DNA of 64,000 nucleotides from Saccharibacillus endophyticus (GTDB lineage Bacteria; Bacillota; Bacilli; Paenibacillales; Paenibacillaceae), in assembly GCF_013185185.1 (NCBI RefSeq), contig NZ_JAAZWE010000005.1, positions 186,001-250,000 of the forward strand, given 5' to 3'. Each line of letters starts with the position of its first letter. The first letter of the stretch is position 1. Of the stretch, positions 24,333-32,924 are shown one piece after another. The translations under genes and the position numbers were made by a program. The notes under the pieces are model-generated. The model did no database searches and was not told the origin of the DNA. It worked only from the letters and a program-made list of their open reading frames with translations.

Positions 24333-24417
24333 GAGTCCCGCTGCACCCGATTCCCCGCTTTGCCGCCTGAGCGATAGCTTCCGTCCTGCTCGCCTTTTTC
24401 ATCCGACCGGATTCCGT

Positions 24418-26037
24418 TCACGCCTTCGCCCGATCCGGCCGCAGCGTCTCGCGGAATTCTTTGGGCGTGCGTCCGGTTTCCGTTTTGAACACGCGGTTGA
24501 AATGACGGATATTGGAGAACCCGGTCTCGTAGGCGATCGAAGCGATCTTGTCGTCGGTATGCAGCAGTCTTTTCGACGCTTCGCGTACCCGAACGGCGGT
24601 GAGAATCTCGACGAAAGAGCGGCCGAGCCGGGTTTTGAACAGGCTGCTCAAGTACGAAGCGTTGAGATACACCAGCTCCGCCATGCTGCCGAGCGTGATC
24701 GGCTCCGCGTAATGCTCCTCGATATGCCGGACGACCTTGTCCACGGCGTGCATCCCGCCGCCTTCGTCGCTGCGGCGGATCAGCGCTTGCAGCGAACGGA
24801 GCAGTCCGGCGCAGTAGGCGGCCAGCTCCGTTCGCGAGCTGATCGCGAGCGCGCCTTGCAGCGCTCCGCCGATATCGCGGCCTTCCGGCCAATCGCTTTG
24901 CAATCCGCGGTCGACGGCCAAGCCGTATGCTTCGAGCAGCATCCGGCAGACCTGCTCGTGAATGACGCCGGGACTGGCGGCGGAACCGCACAACTGCTCG
25001 ATGCCTTCGCGGACCCGTTCGCCGAGATCGTCGTCGCCGCCTTCGAGCAGCGCCTGCTCCAGATAGCCGCGGTGGGTCAGCGGCGTTTTGGCCGACGACG
25101 CTTCCTGGCGCGGCGGATCTTCGTACAGCAGCACCCGGTTGCCCCCGGACGTCAGCCGGTACAATAATGCGATCTTTGCTTCGCCGTACGACTTCGACGC
25201 TTCTTCGATGCCGTGCACGCCTCCGCCGATCCCGATCGTGATCGTCAGATTGCCTTCGCGGCGGATCTTCGCCGCGATATGCCGGGACAATCCCGCGATC
25301 TCTTCGCGGGATTCCGCCGAGACTTCGGCGTCGAGCAGCGCCACGACGCTTTCGCCGCGGCGGAACACAAAGCCCGCTCGGACGCCGGCCAGCGCTTCCT
25401 CGACGAATTGGCGGATATACAGCGAGAACAGCTCCGCTTCCTGCCGTTCGTAACGGGTCCGCTCGACCGAGTCTTTGTCCAGCTCGACGACGAGGCAGTA
25501 GATGCCGCGCTCGAATTCGATGCCGGCTCTCCGCAGTTCGCCCGGACGCGCGTGCGGCAGTTCGCCGCGCACCAGCCCGTCCAGCAGCCGTTCGCGTTCT
25601 TCGGAAGAAGCGGCGGCGATTTGCGCGGGCAGGCGTTTTTCCTGCTGCATTTCTTTTTGCAGCAGCTCGCGCTCCACCTGATCCAGCACCCGGTACAGCT
25701 CTTCCTTGTCTACCGGTTTAAGCAGGTAATCCCGGGCGCCGTAACGCAGCGAGCTTTGCGCGTAACGAAAATCGTTGTAACCGCTCAGCACGAAGCAGCG
25801 AATATTCGGGTGACGCTCGCGGATCTGCTCCTGCAGACCGATCCCGTCCAAGCGCGGCATGCGGATATCCGTGATGACCAGCTCCGGCTTCAGGCGCTCG
25901 ATCTCCTCCAACGCTTCGAGGCCGTCTTTCGCTTCCCCGACCACTTCCCAATCTTTGCCCGACGTGCCGATCAGATGGCGCAGTCCTCTGCGAAAGATCG
26001 CTTCGTCGTCGACGACCAATACCGTTCGTTTATCCAT
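24418..26037 (-). CDS. YesN-type response regulator with AraC DNA-binding domain
   Basis: 539 residues. The receiver domain has the acidic pair D10/D11, phosphoacceptor Asp in VITDIRMPRLDG (about residue 57) and Lys in YLLKPVDKEE. A long middle region follows, with a GGDEF-like folded segment often seen in YesN proteins. The C-terminal AraC-type double helix-turn-helix starts near residue 430 (VRHIEEHYAEPITLGSMAEL) and ends with IRHFNRVFKTETGRTPKEFR. The gene overlaps the YesM gene by 8 bases, so the pair is co-translated. Likely targets are the adjacent sugar importer and the GH43 gene; the GH2 gene would follow the importer. Confidence 0.92.
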   Translation of the reverse strand: MDKRTVLVVDDEAIFRRGLRHLIGTSGKDWEVVGEAKDGLEALEEIERLKPELVITDIRMPRLDGIGLQEQIRERHPNIRCFVLSGYNDFRYAQSSLRYGARDYLLKPVDKEELYRVLDQVERELLQKEMQQEKRLPAQIAAASSEERERLLDGLVRGELPHARPGELRRAGIEFERGIYCLVVELDKDSVERTRYERQEAELFSLYIRQFVEEALAGVRAGFVFRRGESVVALLDAEVSAESREEIAGLSRHIAAKIRREGNLTITIGIGGGVHGIEEASKSYGEAKIALLYRLTSGGNRVLLYEDPPRQEASSAKTPLTHRGYLEQALLEGGDDDLGERVREGIEQLCGSAASPGVIHEQVCRMLLEAYGLAVDRGLQSDWPEGRDIGGALQGALAISSRTELAAYCAGLLRSLQALIRRSDEGGGMHAVDKVVRHIEEHYAEPITLGSMAELVYLNASYLSSLFKTRLGRSFVEILTAVRVREASKRLLHTDDKIASIAYETGFSNIRHFNRVFKTETGRTPKEFRETLRPDRAKA

Positions 26038-27844
26038 GGCCCTCTCTCCCTTCTTCCGATTCTTCTTCCGCTGCGCGCGGCAGCATGATGTTCGCGCGGA
26101 TACCGCCGCTTGCCGAACGTTCCAACCGAACGCCGAACCCCCGGCCGTACTTGAGCGCCAGCCTGCGGTGCACGTTGACCAGCCCGTGACCGCCGGGCCC
26201 GTCCGGCAGCAGCCCCTCCTCCATCTTGGCGTTCTGCCGCCGCAGCGCCTCGTCGTCCATGCCCGGACCGTTATCTTCGACCGCGATGAACACCTGTCCG
26301 TTCTCCGCCGATATCGCGATCCCGATTGCCACTTCGCCGCTTCCGCGCTCCAGCCCGTGCACGATCGCGTTCTCCACCACCGGCTGAAGCGTCAGCCGGA
26401 TGATCGGCTGCTCCAGCAGCCCCGGCCGGGCTTCGATCTTGTAGCGCAGCCGTTCCTCGTAACGGATGCTCTGGATCGCCAGATAGCCGCGGATATGCTC
26501 GATTTCTTCGCGGATCGTCACTTCCGAACGTCCTCCGCCCATGCTGTAGCGCAGCAGGGCGCTCAGATGGTTGGTCATGCTGACGACTTCCCGGTTGCCT
26601 TCAAGCTCCGCGTACATGCTGATCGAACCCAGCGTGTTGTACAAAAAGTGGGGATTGATCTGGCTTTGCAGCGACGCGATCTCCGCGTTTTTCTCGCGAA
26701 TCTCCGTTTCGTACAGCCGGTACGTCAAGCTGCCGAGCCGGGAGACCATCAGGTTGAAGGTGCGGCTGAGGTGGCCAATCTCGTCTTCGCTTTCGACCGG
26801 GATCGAAAGCCCGAACTCGCCTTTTTCCACACGCTTCATCGAACGCCGCAGCACGCTAAGCGGCCGCGTGATGCGCAGCGAATAGAGCACGGATACGAAG
26901 ATCGACGCGGCCAGGCAGACCAGCCCGACCAGCAGCATCTGCCGGTTGACCGTCTCGGCATCCTTGAGCAGCACGCTCAGCGGCACCGCCTGAAGCACCG
27001 TCCAGCCCGTCACCGGCGACGTCACATAGGTCATCAGCACGGCGGAGCGGCCGCTGCCCAGCGTGACCGTGCCTTCGCCCCGATACGCGCCCAGATTGCC
27101 GGTAGAGTCGGGAAAGTTTCCGTTTTCGTAGATCGGAGTGCCTTTGCCGTCCAGCACCGCGACCGAGCGTTCCCCGCTGCCCGACAGATTGGCGATCCGT
27201 TCGTTCAGATCGTTCGCCGGCACGTCGATTTTCAAAATGGCGAGCGGTTCGCCGCTTTCCAGACTGCGAATCACGCGCACCGCGGAGAATACTTCGTAGG
27301 TCGAGCCGTTGTCCGACAGCACGGCGTGCGGCCTGACGAACACGGCAAGGCCGGACGAAGCCTGCGACAAAAAGGCGCTCAGATCGGGATCGTATCCTTC
27401 GGTGAAACGCCCCGGGCTGTCCGGCGGCTCCACGTAGGAACGCACCTTTTCCGCCTGAAGCGTGATCCCGATCGTGTCTACCCGGCCGTTCACGCGGATG
27501 CGCCGCATGAAATCTTCCAACAGCTTCCGTTCCTCGTACAGCGTCGACTGCTCCGCGTCCCGGCGTTCCAGGTAATCAAGCAGATCCGGCGTCTGGTAAG
27601 GCAGCGTCGTGAGCAGCGCCAGCTCGTTCATATAGATGTCCAGATTGGCGCTGAATTCCCGCACGGCATCCGCTTGGTAAGTGCCTACGTTGCGCTGCGT
27701 GGACTTGGAGTACCCGATCCCACTCAGCAGCGAGGACAACAGCAGCGGCACGGCAATGAGCACCAGATTGATCCAGATCAGCTTGAACGCGAGACCCCGG
27801 TCTTTCCAATATCGGTCTCTCCAATAAGCCGCGATCTTCCGCAT
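26030..27844 (-). CDS. YesM-type sensor histidine kinase
   Basis: 604 residues. One membrane helix near residues 22-45, an extracellular dCache-like sensor region (about 46-290), a second helix (about 293-315), a HAMP linker (RITRPLSVLRRSM), then a His_kinase domain with the phosphoacceptor motif QINPHFLYNTL and a HATPase_c domain with VENAIVHGLE and DNGPGM. The gene begins 3 bases after the stop of the anchored sugar-binding protein gene, so the three genes are one operon. The extracellular region could either bind sugar itself or receive a signal from that binding protein. Confidence 0.93.
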   Translation of the reverse strand: MRKIAAYWRDRYWKDRGLAFKLIWINLVLIAVPLLLSSLLSGIGYSKSTQRNVGTYQADAVREFSANLDIYMNELALLTTLPYQTPDLLDYLERRDAEQSTLYEERKLLEDFMRRIRVNGRVDTIGITLQAEKVRSYVEPPDSPGRFTEGYDPDLSAFLSQASSGLAVFVRPHAVLSDNGSTYEVFSAVRVIRSLESGEPLAILKIDVPANDLNERIANLSGSGERSVAVLDGKGTPIYENGNFPDSTGNLGAYRGEGTVTLGSGRSAVLMTYVTSPVTGWTVLQAVPLSVLLKDAETVNRQMLLVGLVCLAASIFVSVLYSLRITRPLSVLRRSMKRVEKGEFGLSIPVESEDEIGHLSRTFNLMVSRLGSLTYRLYETEIREKNAEIASLQSQINPHFLYNTLGSISMYAELEGNREVVSMTNHLSALLRYSMGGGRSEVTIREEIEHIRGYLAIQSIRYEERLRYKIEARPGLLEQPIIRLTLQPVVENAIVHGLERGSGEVAIGIAISAENGQVFIAVEDNGPGMDDEALRRQNAKMEEGLLPDGPGGHGLVNVHRRLALKYGRGFGVRLERSASGGIRANIMLPRAAEEESEEGREGHG

Positions 27845-27847
27845 AGG

Positions 27848-29170
27848 CTACTCCTCCAAAATCCGGTCGATTTTCGGCCCGATCCGCTTCAGCAGGCCGT
27901 CGACCGTCAGGCTGCCCGACCACAGCCGTTCCAGCTCGGCGACCAATTCGTCGTTGATCCTCCCCTGCTTGGGATGGTCCGGGAAATAAGCGACGTCGTC
28001 GGCCGCGTTCACGTAATCTTCGCGGCGGGGCAGTGCCAGGAATTCCGGCGAATTCGCGGCCGCTTCGTACGCCGGAATATGCCCCGCCTGCGCCCAAACG
28101 TCGCCGTGCTGCGTCAGCCAGTCCGCGAACTTGAGCGCGGCCTGCCTTTTTGCCGGATCGGCGTCCGCCCGGGCCGGCAGCGCAAGCGTGTGCGCGTCGC
28201 CCCATGAAGCGGGATGGTCGTAAATTTGCGGCAGCGGCATCACGCCGAAGTCCAGATCGTCGGCCTGCTCGAACAAGCCGATCGACCACACGCCGAGAAA
28301 CAGCGTGGCCGCGCGTCCCCGGGCGAACTGGCTGGTCGCGTCGTTGATGTCCGGCGGAATCAAGCCTTGGCGATACAAGGAGTCGACGTAATCGAGCGAA
28401 CGCTTCGCCGCCTGTTCGTTCAGCTGGGCACGCGTGCCCGTTTCGTCATACAGCTTGCCGCCTCCGTCGATCTGGCTGTACAGCGACCACCAGAGCCACA
28501 GCGAGTCGATGCGGATGTTGGGCACGGCGAGCGGGGCCACGTCCTCGGGCACTTCGTCGCGAAGCTTTTTCAAAAAAACGGCAAAGCCTTCTTCGCCCGG
28601 TCCCATCTTGACGATCCCGTCCTCGTATAACCCCGCCTGCTCCAGCCATTTTTTGTTGTAATAGAGCACGCCGAAATGGGCATCCAGCGGCACGCCGTAA
28701 TGTTTGCCGTCCACGACCGTTTTGCGCAGGATGTTCGGATTGTAGCCGTCCCAGTCCACGCCCGCTTCCTCCGCTTCCTTTTCCCCGACGACCGATACGA
28801 ATTCCGCGGGCACGTACTGCGCATACTTCGACACGTGCACGATCGCGATATCCGGCGCTTCGCCCGTCACGATGGCCGTGGACAGCTTCGCGTAGTAGTC
28901 GTCCAGCTTGTTGTTGTTCATGCGCACCGCCACCCCGTCTTGATTCTCTTCGTTGTACTTCGCCACGAGCGCGTTCATGAACGAGCTGTCTCCTCCGCTG
29001 AACGGCGTCCAGAACTCGATCGACACCTTTTCTTCCGCGGCGGCCGGCCTTTCGTATCCGCTTTCATTTTCGCCCGTCAACCACAGCCCGAGCAGCAGCA
29101 CCCCGACGATCAGCACGGGCACCAGCCACAGCGGCGTCCTTTTCCCATACCAAAAATCCGAACGGCGCAT
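27848..29170 (-). CDS. Membrane-anchored sugar-binding protein, proposed co-sensor of YesM
   Basis: 440 residues. The N-terminus has a short basic tail and one hydrophobic helix (WLVPVLIVGVLLLGLWL, about 15-31) but no Cys after it, so it is anchored by an uncleaved helix and is not a lipoprotein. The remainder is an SBP_bac_1 domain paralogous to the importer's binding protein at 22502-23827. Start ATG 29170 has GGAGAGGAG upstream; a longer frame to 29410 overlaps the GH43 promoter area and is rejected. It is first in an operon with YesM and YesN and no permease. The arrangement is like the AraP-AraS-AraT three-component arabinose sensor of Geobacillus, where AraP is a sugar-binding protein that acts with the kinase. 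Confidence 0.88.
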   Translation of the reverse strand: MRRSDFWYGKRTPLWLVPVLIVGVLLLGLWLTGENESGYERPAAAEEKVSIEFWTPFSGGDSSFMNALVAKYNEENQDGVAVRMNNNKLDDYYAKLSTAIVTGEAPDIAIVHVSKYAQYVPAEFVSVVGEKEAEEAGVDWDGYNPNILRKTVVDGKHYGVPLDAHFGVLYYNKKWLEQAGLYEDGIVKMGPGEEGFAVFLKKLRDEVPEDVAPLAVPNIRIDSLWLWWSLYSQIDGGGKLYDETGTRAQLNEQAAKRSLDYVDSLYRQGLIPPDINDATSQFARGRAATLFLGVWSIGLFEQADDLDFGVMPLPQIYDHPASWGDAHTLALPARADADPAKRQAALKFADWLTQHGDVWAQAGHIPAYEAAANSPEFLALPRREDYVNAADDVAYFPDHPKQGRINDELVAELERLWSGSLTVDGLLKRIGPKIDRILEE

Positions 29171-29420
29171 CGCGTTTCTCCTCTCCGTTATCCGATCCGT
29201 TCCCGCTTTTTCTCCATTGTAAATCCAAATGCCGCGAAAGCGACGCTTTTCGACTTTTTCCCCAAAATACCGTCTATACCTAAAAATATGTCCATTCCCT
29301 CGCAAAAGAAAGCTTTTTTCAAAAAATAAGACAGGTCGCTCCAAAGATCCGTCCTGTTCAAGGCGTTGCGGCTGCGTTACGGTGAAGACGTACTTTTCCG
29401 CACCATGCACGAAGAGGCTT

Positions 29421-29435
29421 TTGTAAGCGCTTATC
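29421..29435 (+). promoter_or_regulatory. cre-like sequence before the GH43 gene
   Basis: TTGTAAGCGCTTATC carries the cre core AAGCGCTT but departs from the consensus at its last two bases. It lies 32 bases before the GH43 start, where CcpA would block transcription. The divergent interval 29171-29466 also holds the promoter of the sensor operon. Confidence 0.45.
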
Positions 29436-29466
29436 TATGGAAGACTACTCGAGGGGAGACGGAGAA

Positions 29467-30879
29467 ATGAAGAGCAAAACGTGGATTAAGGGAGGGCTGG
29501 CGCTCATGCTGCTCGGCACGACGCTCAGCGGCGGCACTTTCGATACGGCAAAAGCCGCTTCGACGACGAAAACCGACTTTTACAACGTCATCATGCAGGA
29601 CGGCGCGGACCCGTTCATGTACCGGCACGCCGACGGCTACTACTATTACACCAAAACGACCGGAAACAACGTCACGCTGTGGAAATCGAAAACGATGACC
29701 GGCATCGACGCGGGCGAGACGACGGTGATCGAAACGGGCGGGCACAACGTATGGGCGCCCGAGCTGCATCATATCGACGGAGCCTGGTATATCTATTACG
29801 CGAAAGACGACGGCGACAACGCCAACCATCGCATGTACGTGATGGAGAACCGTTCGCTCGACCCGACGAAAGGCACGTGGACGGACAAAGGGCCGATCGC
29901 CGATTCCACCAACCGCTGGGCGATCGACGGCACCGTGCTGAAAGCCCGCGGCGAGCTGTATTTTATCTGGTCGGGCTGGGAAGGCACGGAAAACGTGCAG
30001 CAAATCCTGTACATCGCGCATATGAGCAACCCGTGGACGATCGATTCGCCGAGAGTCGAGATCGCGCGTCCGGAACATAATTGGGAAACCAACCATACGC
30101 CGTTCGTCAACGAAGGACCGCAGATTCTGACCAAAGGCAACGATATCAGCGTGGTCTACTCCGCCAGCGGCAGCTGGACCGACGATTATTCGCTCGGCCT
30201 GCTGACGTCCAAAAAAAGCGCCGACCTGCTGGACCCGGCTTCGTGGACCAAGCGGCCCGACCAGGTATTCAAAAGCGGCAACGGCGTTTACGGACCCGGC
30301 CACGCCAGCTTCACCGAATCGCCGGACGGACGCGAAGATTGGATCGTCTACCATGCGGCCAAACGTCAGGGCTCCGGCTGGGATCGCGAAGTCCGGGCGC
30401 AGCGCTTCACGTGGAATGCGGACAAAACGCCGAACTTCGGCGAACCGGTGAATCCGAACGCGCCGATCGAATTGCCGAGCGGCGAGCCGGAGCGCGACCG
30501 GTACGAAGCGGAAAACGGACGGCTGGCCGGAACGGCGAAAGTGTCGCAGCATCCGGACAGCTCGGGCGGCGCGAAGGTGGGCTATATCGATACGCCGGAC
30601 AGCTATGTGGAGATCGACGTGGACGTGCCTAAAAACGGCACGTACGTCCTCTATGCGCGCACGGGCAACGGCACGGCGGGCGGCAATTGGTCGACGCTGA
30701 AGCTGTCCGTGGACGGCGGGACGCCGAGCGACTTCTACGTGACCAACCAGGGCTGGGACAACTGGGGAACTTCCACGCAAAAAATGAGCCTGACCAAAGG
30801 CAAGCATACGATCCGGTTCTCCAAAGGGGACGGCTACGCGGAAATCGACGGGTTCGATCTGTTCCGGATCGGGAAGTAA
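29467..30879 (+). CDS. Secreted GH43 exo-arabinanase-like enzyme with CBM6
   Basis: 470 residues. The signal peptide ends near AKA/AS (residue 30). The five-bladed GH43 domain spans about 40-335, with catalytic base Asp48 (GADPF), pKa-modulating Asp in WAIDGTVL and acid Glu in VNEGPQIL. The blocks NEGPQIL and VVYSASGSW recall subfamily 26 exo-alpha-1,5-L-arabinofuranosidases, but I cannot prove the subfamily. A CBM6 domain (about 350-470) starts RYEAENGRL and should bind the polysaccharide. I start at ATG 29467 (MKSKTW), behind GAGGGGA, rather than at 29437. It is divergent from the sensor operon, so it probably answers to that sensor. Confidence 0.88.
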   Translation: MKSKTWIKGGLALMLLGTTLSGGTFDTAKAASTTKTDFYNVIMQDGADPFMYRHADGYYYYTKTTGNNVTLWKSKTMTGIDAGETTVIETGGHNVWAPELHHIDGAWYIYYAKDDGDNANHRMYVMENRSLDPTKGTWTDKGPIADSTNRWAIDGTVLKARGELYFIWSGWEGTENVQQILYIAHMSNPWTIDSPRVEIARPEHNWETNHTPFVNEGPQILTKGNDISVVYSASGSWTDDYSLGLLTSKKSADLLDPASWTKRPDQVFKSGNGVYGPGHASFTESPDGREDWIVYHAAKRQGSGWDREVRAQRFTWNADKTPNFGEPVNPNAPIELPSGEPERDRYEAENGRLAGTAKVSQHPDSSGGAKVGYIDTPDSYVEIDVDVPKNGTYVLYARTGNGTAGGNWSTLKLSVDGGTPSDFYVTNQGWDNWGTSTQKMSLTKGKHTIRFSKGDGYAEIDGFDLFRIGK

Positions 30880-30956
30880 GGCGGCGCGGCGGCAGGTTGA
30901 AAAACAACCTTCAGCCCAAGCACGGAGCTATTGCAGTTACGGCGCAAACGAATGAT

Positions 30957-30994
30957 AAGCGGATCTCGGAAGTCATTCCGGGATTCGCTTTTTT
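30957..30994 (+). terminator. Terminator after GH43
   Basis: AAGCGgATCtCGGAA / TTCCGgGATtCGCTT stem followed by a T-run. The rest of 30880-31120 shows no gene. Confidence 0.8.
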
Positions 30995-31120
30995 GATGCG
31001 CAAACAGGTGAGGGCGTCTTTTCGTAAGCGCGCGCAGGTCAAATCGAGCATTCGCCTTCGAGCGGCGGCTTGCGTAGGCGTGACGTACGCCGTTGCATCC
31101 CCGGCGGCGATCGACGATAA

Positions 31121-31153
31121 TACCCCTGTTCGCATCATTGCAAAGCAGGGGGT
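31121..31153 (+). promoter_or_regulatory. Hairpin over the fhs ribosome-binding region
   Basis: TACCCCTG (31121-31128) can pair with CAGGGGGTA (31145-31153), which is also the only purine-rich ribosome-site candidate before the fhs start at 31165. The pairing would hide that site. Confidence 0.4.
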
Positions 31154-31164
31154 ACGTTTACGGC

Positions 31165-32796
31165 ATGAAACCGATTATTGAAGTGGCCGCAAGAGCCGGC
31201 ATCGACGAAGAGCATCTGGAACTCTACGGCAAGTACAAAGCGAAGATGAATCCTTCGCTGACTCAAGAACGGAAGAACCGTCCGGACGGCAAGCTGGTGC
31301 TGGTCACCGCGGTCAATCCGACGCCGGCCGGCGAAGGCAAAACGCTGACCACCATCGGGCTGACGCAGGCGCTGCAAGCGCTGGACGTGAACGCGGTCGC
31401 CGCGCTGCGCGAGCCGTCGCTCGGACCGTGCTTCGGCATGAAAGGAGGCTCGACAGGAGGCGGCAAGGCGCAGATCGTGCCGGCGGAAGACATCAATCTG
31501 CATTTCACGGGCGATCTGCATGCCGTTTCGTCCGCGCATAATCTTTTGTCGGCCCTGATCGACAATCATATCTACCAAGGCAACGCGCTGCGCCTCGATC
31601 CGAAAAAGGTCGTCTGGAAACGCGCCGTCGACATGAACGACCGCGGCCTGCGCAGCATCGTGACGGGCTTGGGCGCGGGCAACGGACTGCCGCAGGAGAG
31701 CGGGTTCCTGATCACGTCCGCTTCGGAGGTCATGGCCGTGCTCTGCCTGAGCGAGAACGCCGCGGACCTCAAAAAGCGGTTGGAACGAATCGTGGTCGGC
31801 TATACGTCGGAAGGCGAGGCAGTTACGGCGGCTATGCTGGACGCGGCGGAAGGCATGGCGATTCTGCTCAAAGACGCGATCAAGCCGAATCTTGTCCAGA
31901 CGCTGGACGGAACGCCGGTGATCGTGCACGGCGGGCCGTTCGCCAATATCGCGCACGGATGCAGCAGCGTGATCGGAACGAAGACGGCGCTCAAACTGGG
32001 CGACGTGGTCGTGACGGAAGCGGGTTTCGGGGCCGAACTGGGCGCGGAGAAATTTTTCGATATTAAATGCCGCCAGGCCGGTCTTCGACCGGATGCTGCC
32101 GTATTGGTCGTGACCGCGAAGGCGCTCAAATATAACGGCGGCGTGCCGGCGAAGGAGCTTGGCGAAGAAAATACGCGGGCTTTGGCGGCAGGCATGGACA
32201 ACCTGAATCGGCATCTGCGCAATCTTCAAGCTTTCGGCGTGCCGGTGCTGGTCGCGGTCAACCATTTTGCCGCCGATTACGAGAGCGAGCTGCACTTGAT
32301 TTTCGACGCCTGCCGCGAACTCGGCGTCGCGGCCGAGCTGTCCGACGTTTGGGCCGAAGGCGCTGCGGGCGGCGCAGCGCTTGCCCGAAGTCTCATGCGG
32401 ATCCTGGAGCAGCAGCCTTCGCGGCACGCGCCGCTGTACGAAGCTTCGCTGAGTCTCAAAGACAAAATCAAAACGATCGTGACCCGGCTGTACGGCGGAA
32501 GCGACGTCTCTTACGCGCCGGCCGCTTCGAAAGCGTTGGCTGATTTTGAACGGCGCGGCTTCGGCGAACTGCCGGTGTGCATGGCGAAAACGCCGTATTC
32601 GTTCTCCGACCGGGCGTCTCTGCTCGGCGCGCCGGAAGGCTTTACCGTCAGCGTGTCGCGCGTATCGCTATCCGCCGGCGCCGGCTTCGTGGTCGTCGAG
32701 ACGGGCAATACGATGACCATGCCGGGTTTGCCGAAGGTTCCGGCGGCTTCGCGGATGCGGTTGGAGACGGACGGCACGATCGAGGGATTGTTGTAG
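31165..32796 (+). CDS. fhs: Formate-tetrahydrofolate ligase
   Basis: 543 residues, normal for the family (about 555). It joins formate to tetrahydrofolate with ATP, giving 10-formyl-THF for purine and formyl-Met synthesis. Visible marks are the nucleotide-binding loop TPAGEGKTLTT (about residues 54-64), the REPSLGPCFGMKGG block and the C-terminal GNTMTMPGLP. The frame is open upstream to 31093, but MKPIIEVAARAG is the family's usual N-terminus. AGCAGGGGG lies about 12 bases before the ATG, rather far, and may be masked by a hairpin. It stands alone in an operon. Confidence 0.95.
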   Translation: MKPIIEVAARAGIDEEHLELYGKYKAKMNPSLTQERKNRPDGKLVLVTAVNPTPAGEGKTLTTIGLTQALQALDVNAVAALREPSLGPCFGMKGGSTGGGKAQIVPAEDINLHFTGDLHAVSSAHNLLSALIDNHIYQGNALRLDPKKVVWKRAVDMNDRGLRSIVTGLGAGNGLPQESGFLITSASEVMAVLCLSENAADLKKRLERIVVGYTSEGEAVTAAMLDAAEGMAILLKDAIKPNLVQTLDGTPVIVHGGPFANIAHGCSSVIGTKTALKLGDVVVTEAGFGAELGAEKFFDIKCRQAGLRPDAAVLVVTAKALKYNGGVPAKELGEENTRALAAGMDNLNRHLRNLQAFGVPVLVAVNHFAADYESELHLIFDACRELGVAAELSDVWAEGAAGGAALARSLMRILEQQPSRHAPLYEASLSLKDKIKTIVTRLYGGSDVSYAPAASKALADFERRGFGELPVCMAKTPYSFSDRASLLGAPEGFTVSVSRVSLSAGAGFVVVETGNTMTMPGLPKVPAASRMRLETDGTIEGLL

Positions 32797-32924
32797 CTTC
32801 GGACAAGGTTACAAAACTGCTGCTCCCGGTAACAGAAAGGCGGTTGAACGGTCTGCCCTGAAGCTTGAAAATGAAGAGGATGATTTTTCCAACCGAACCG
32901 TTTTTACGACAAGGAGCTGAACCG

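Noticed and set aside
22502..29170. Reading both sugar-binding proteins as transport components
   Set aside because: The second lacks a lipobox and permease partners and is coupled to YesM/YesN, so a sensory role is more consistent.
30990..31160. Tetrahydrofolate or purine riboswitch before fhs
   Set aside because: The conserved loop sequences of those riboswitches, as I know them, are not visible. Only a simple hairpin over the ribosome site is reported.
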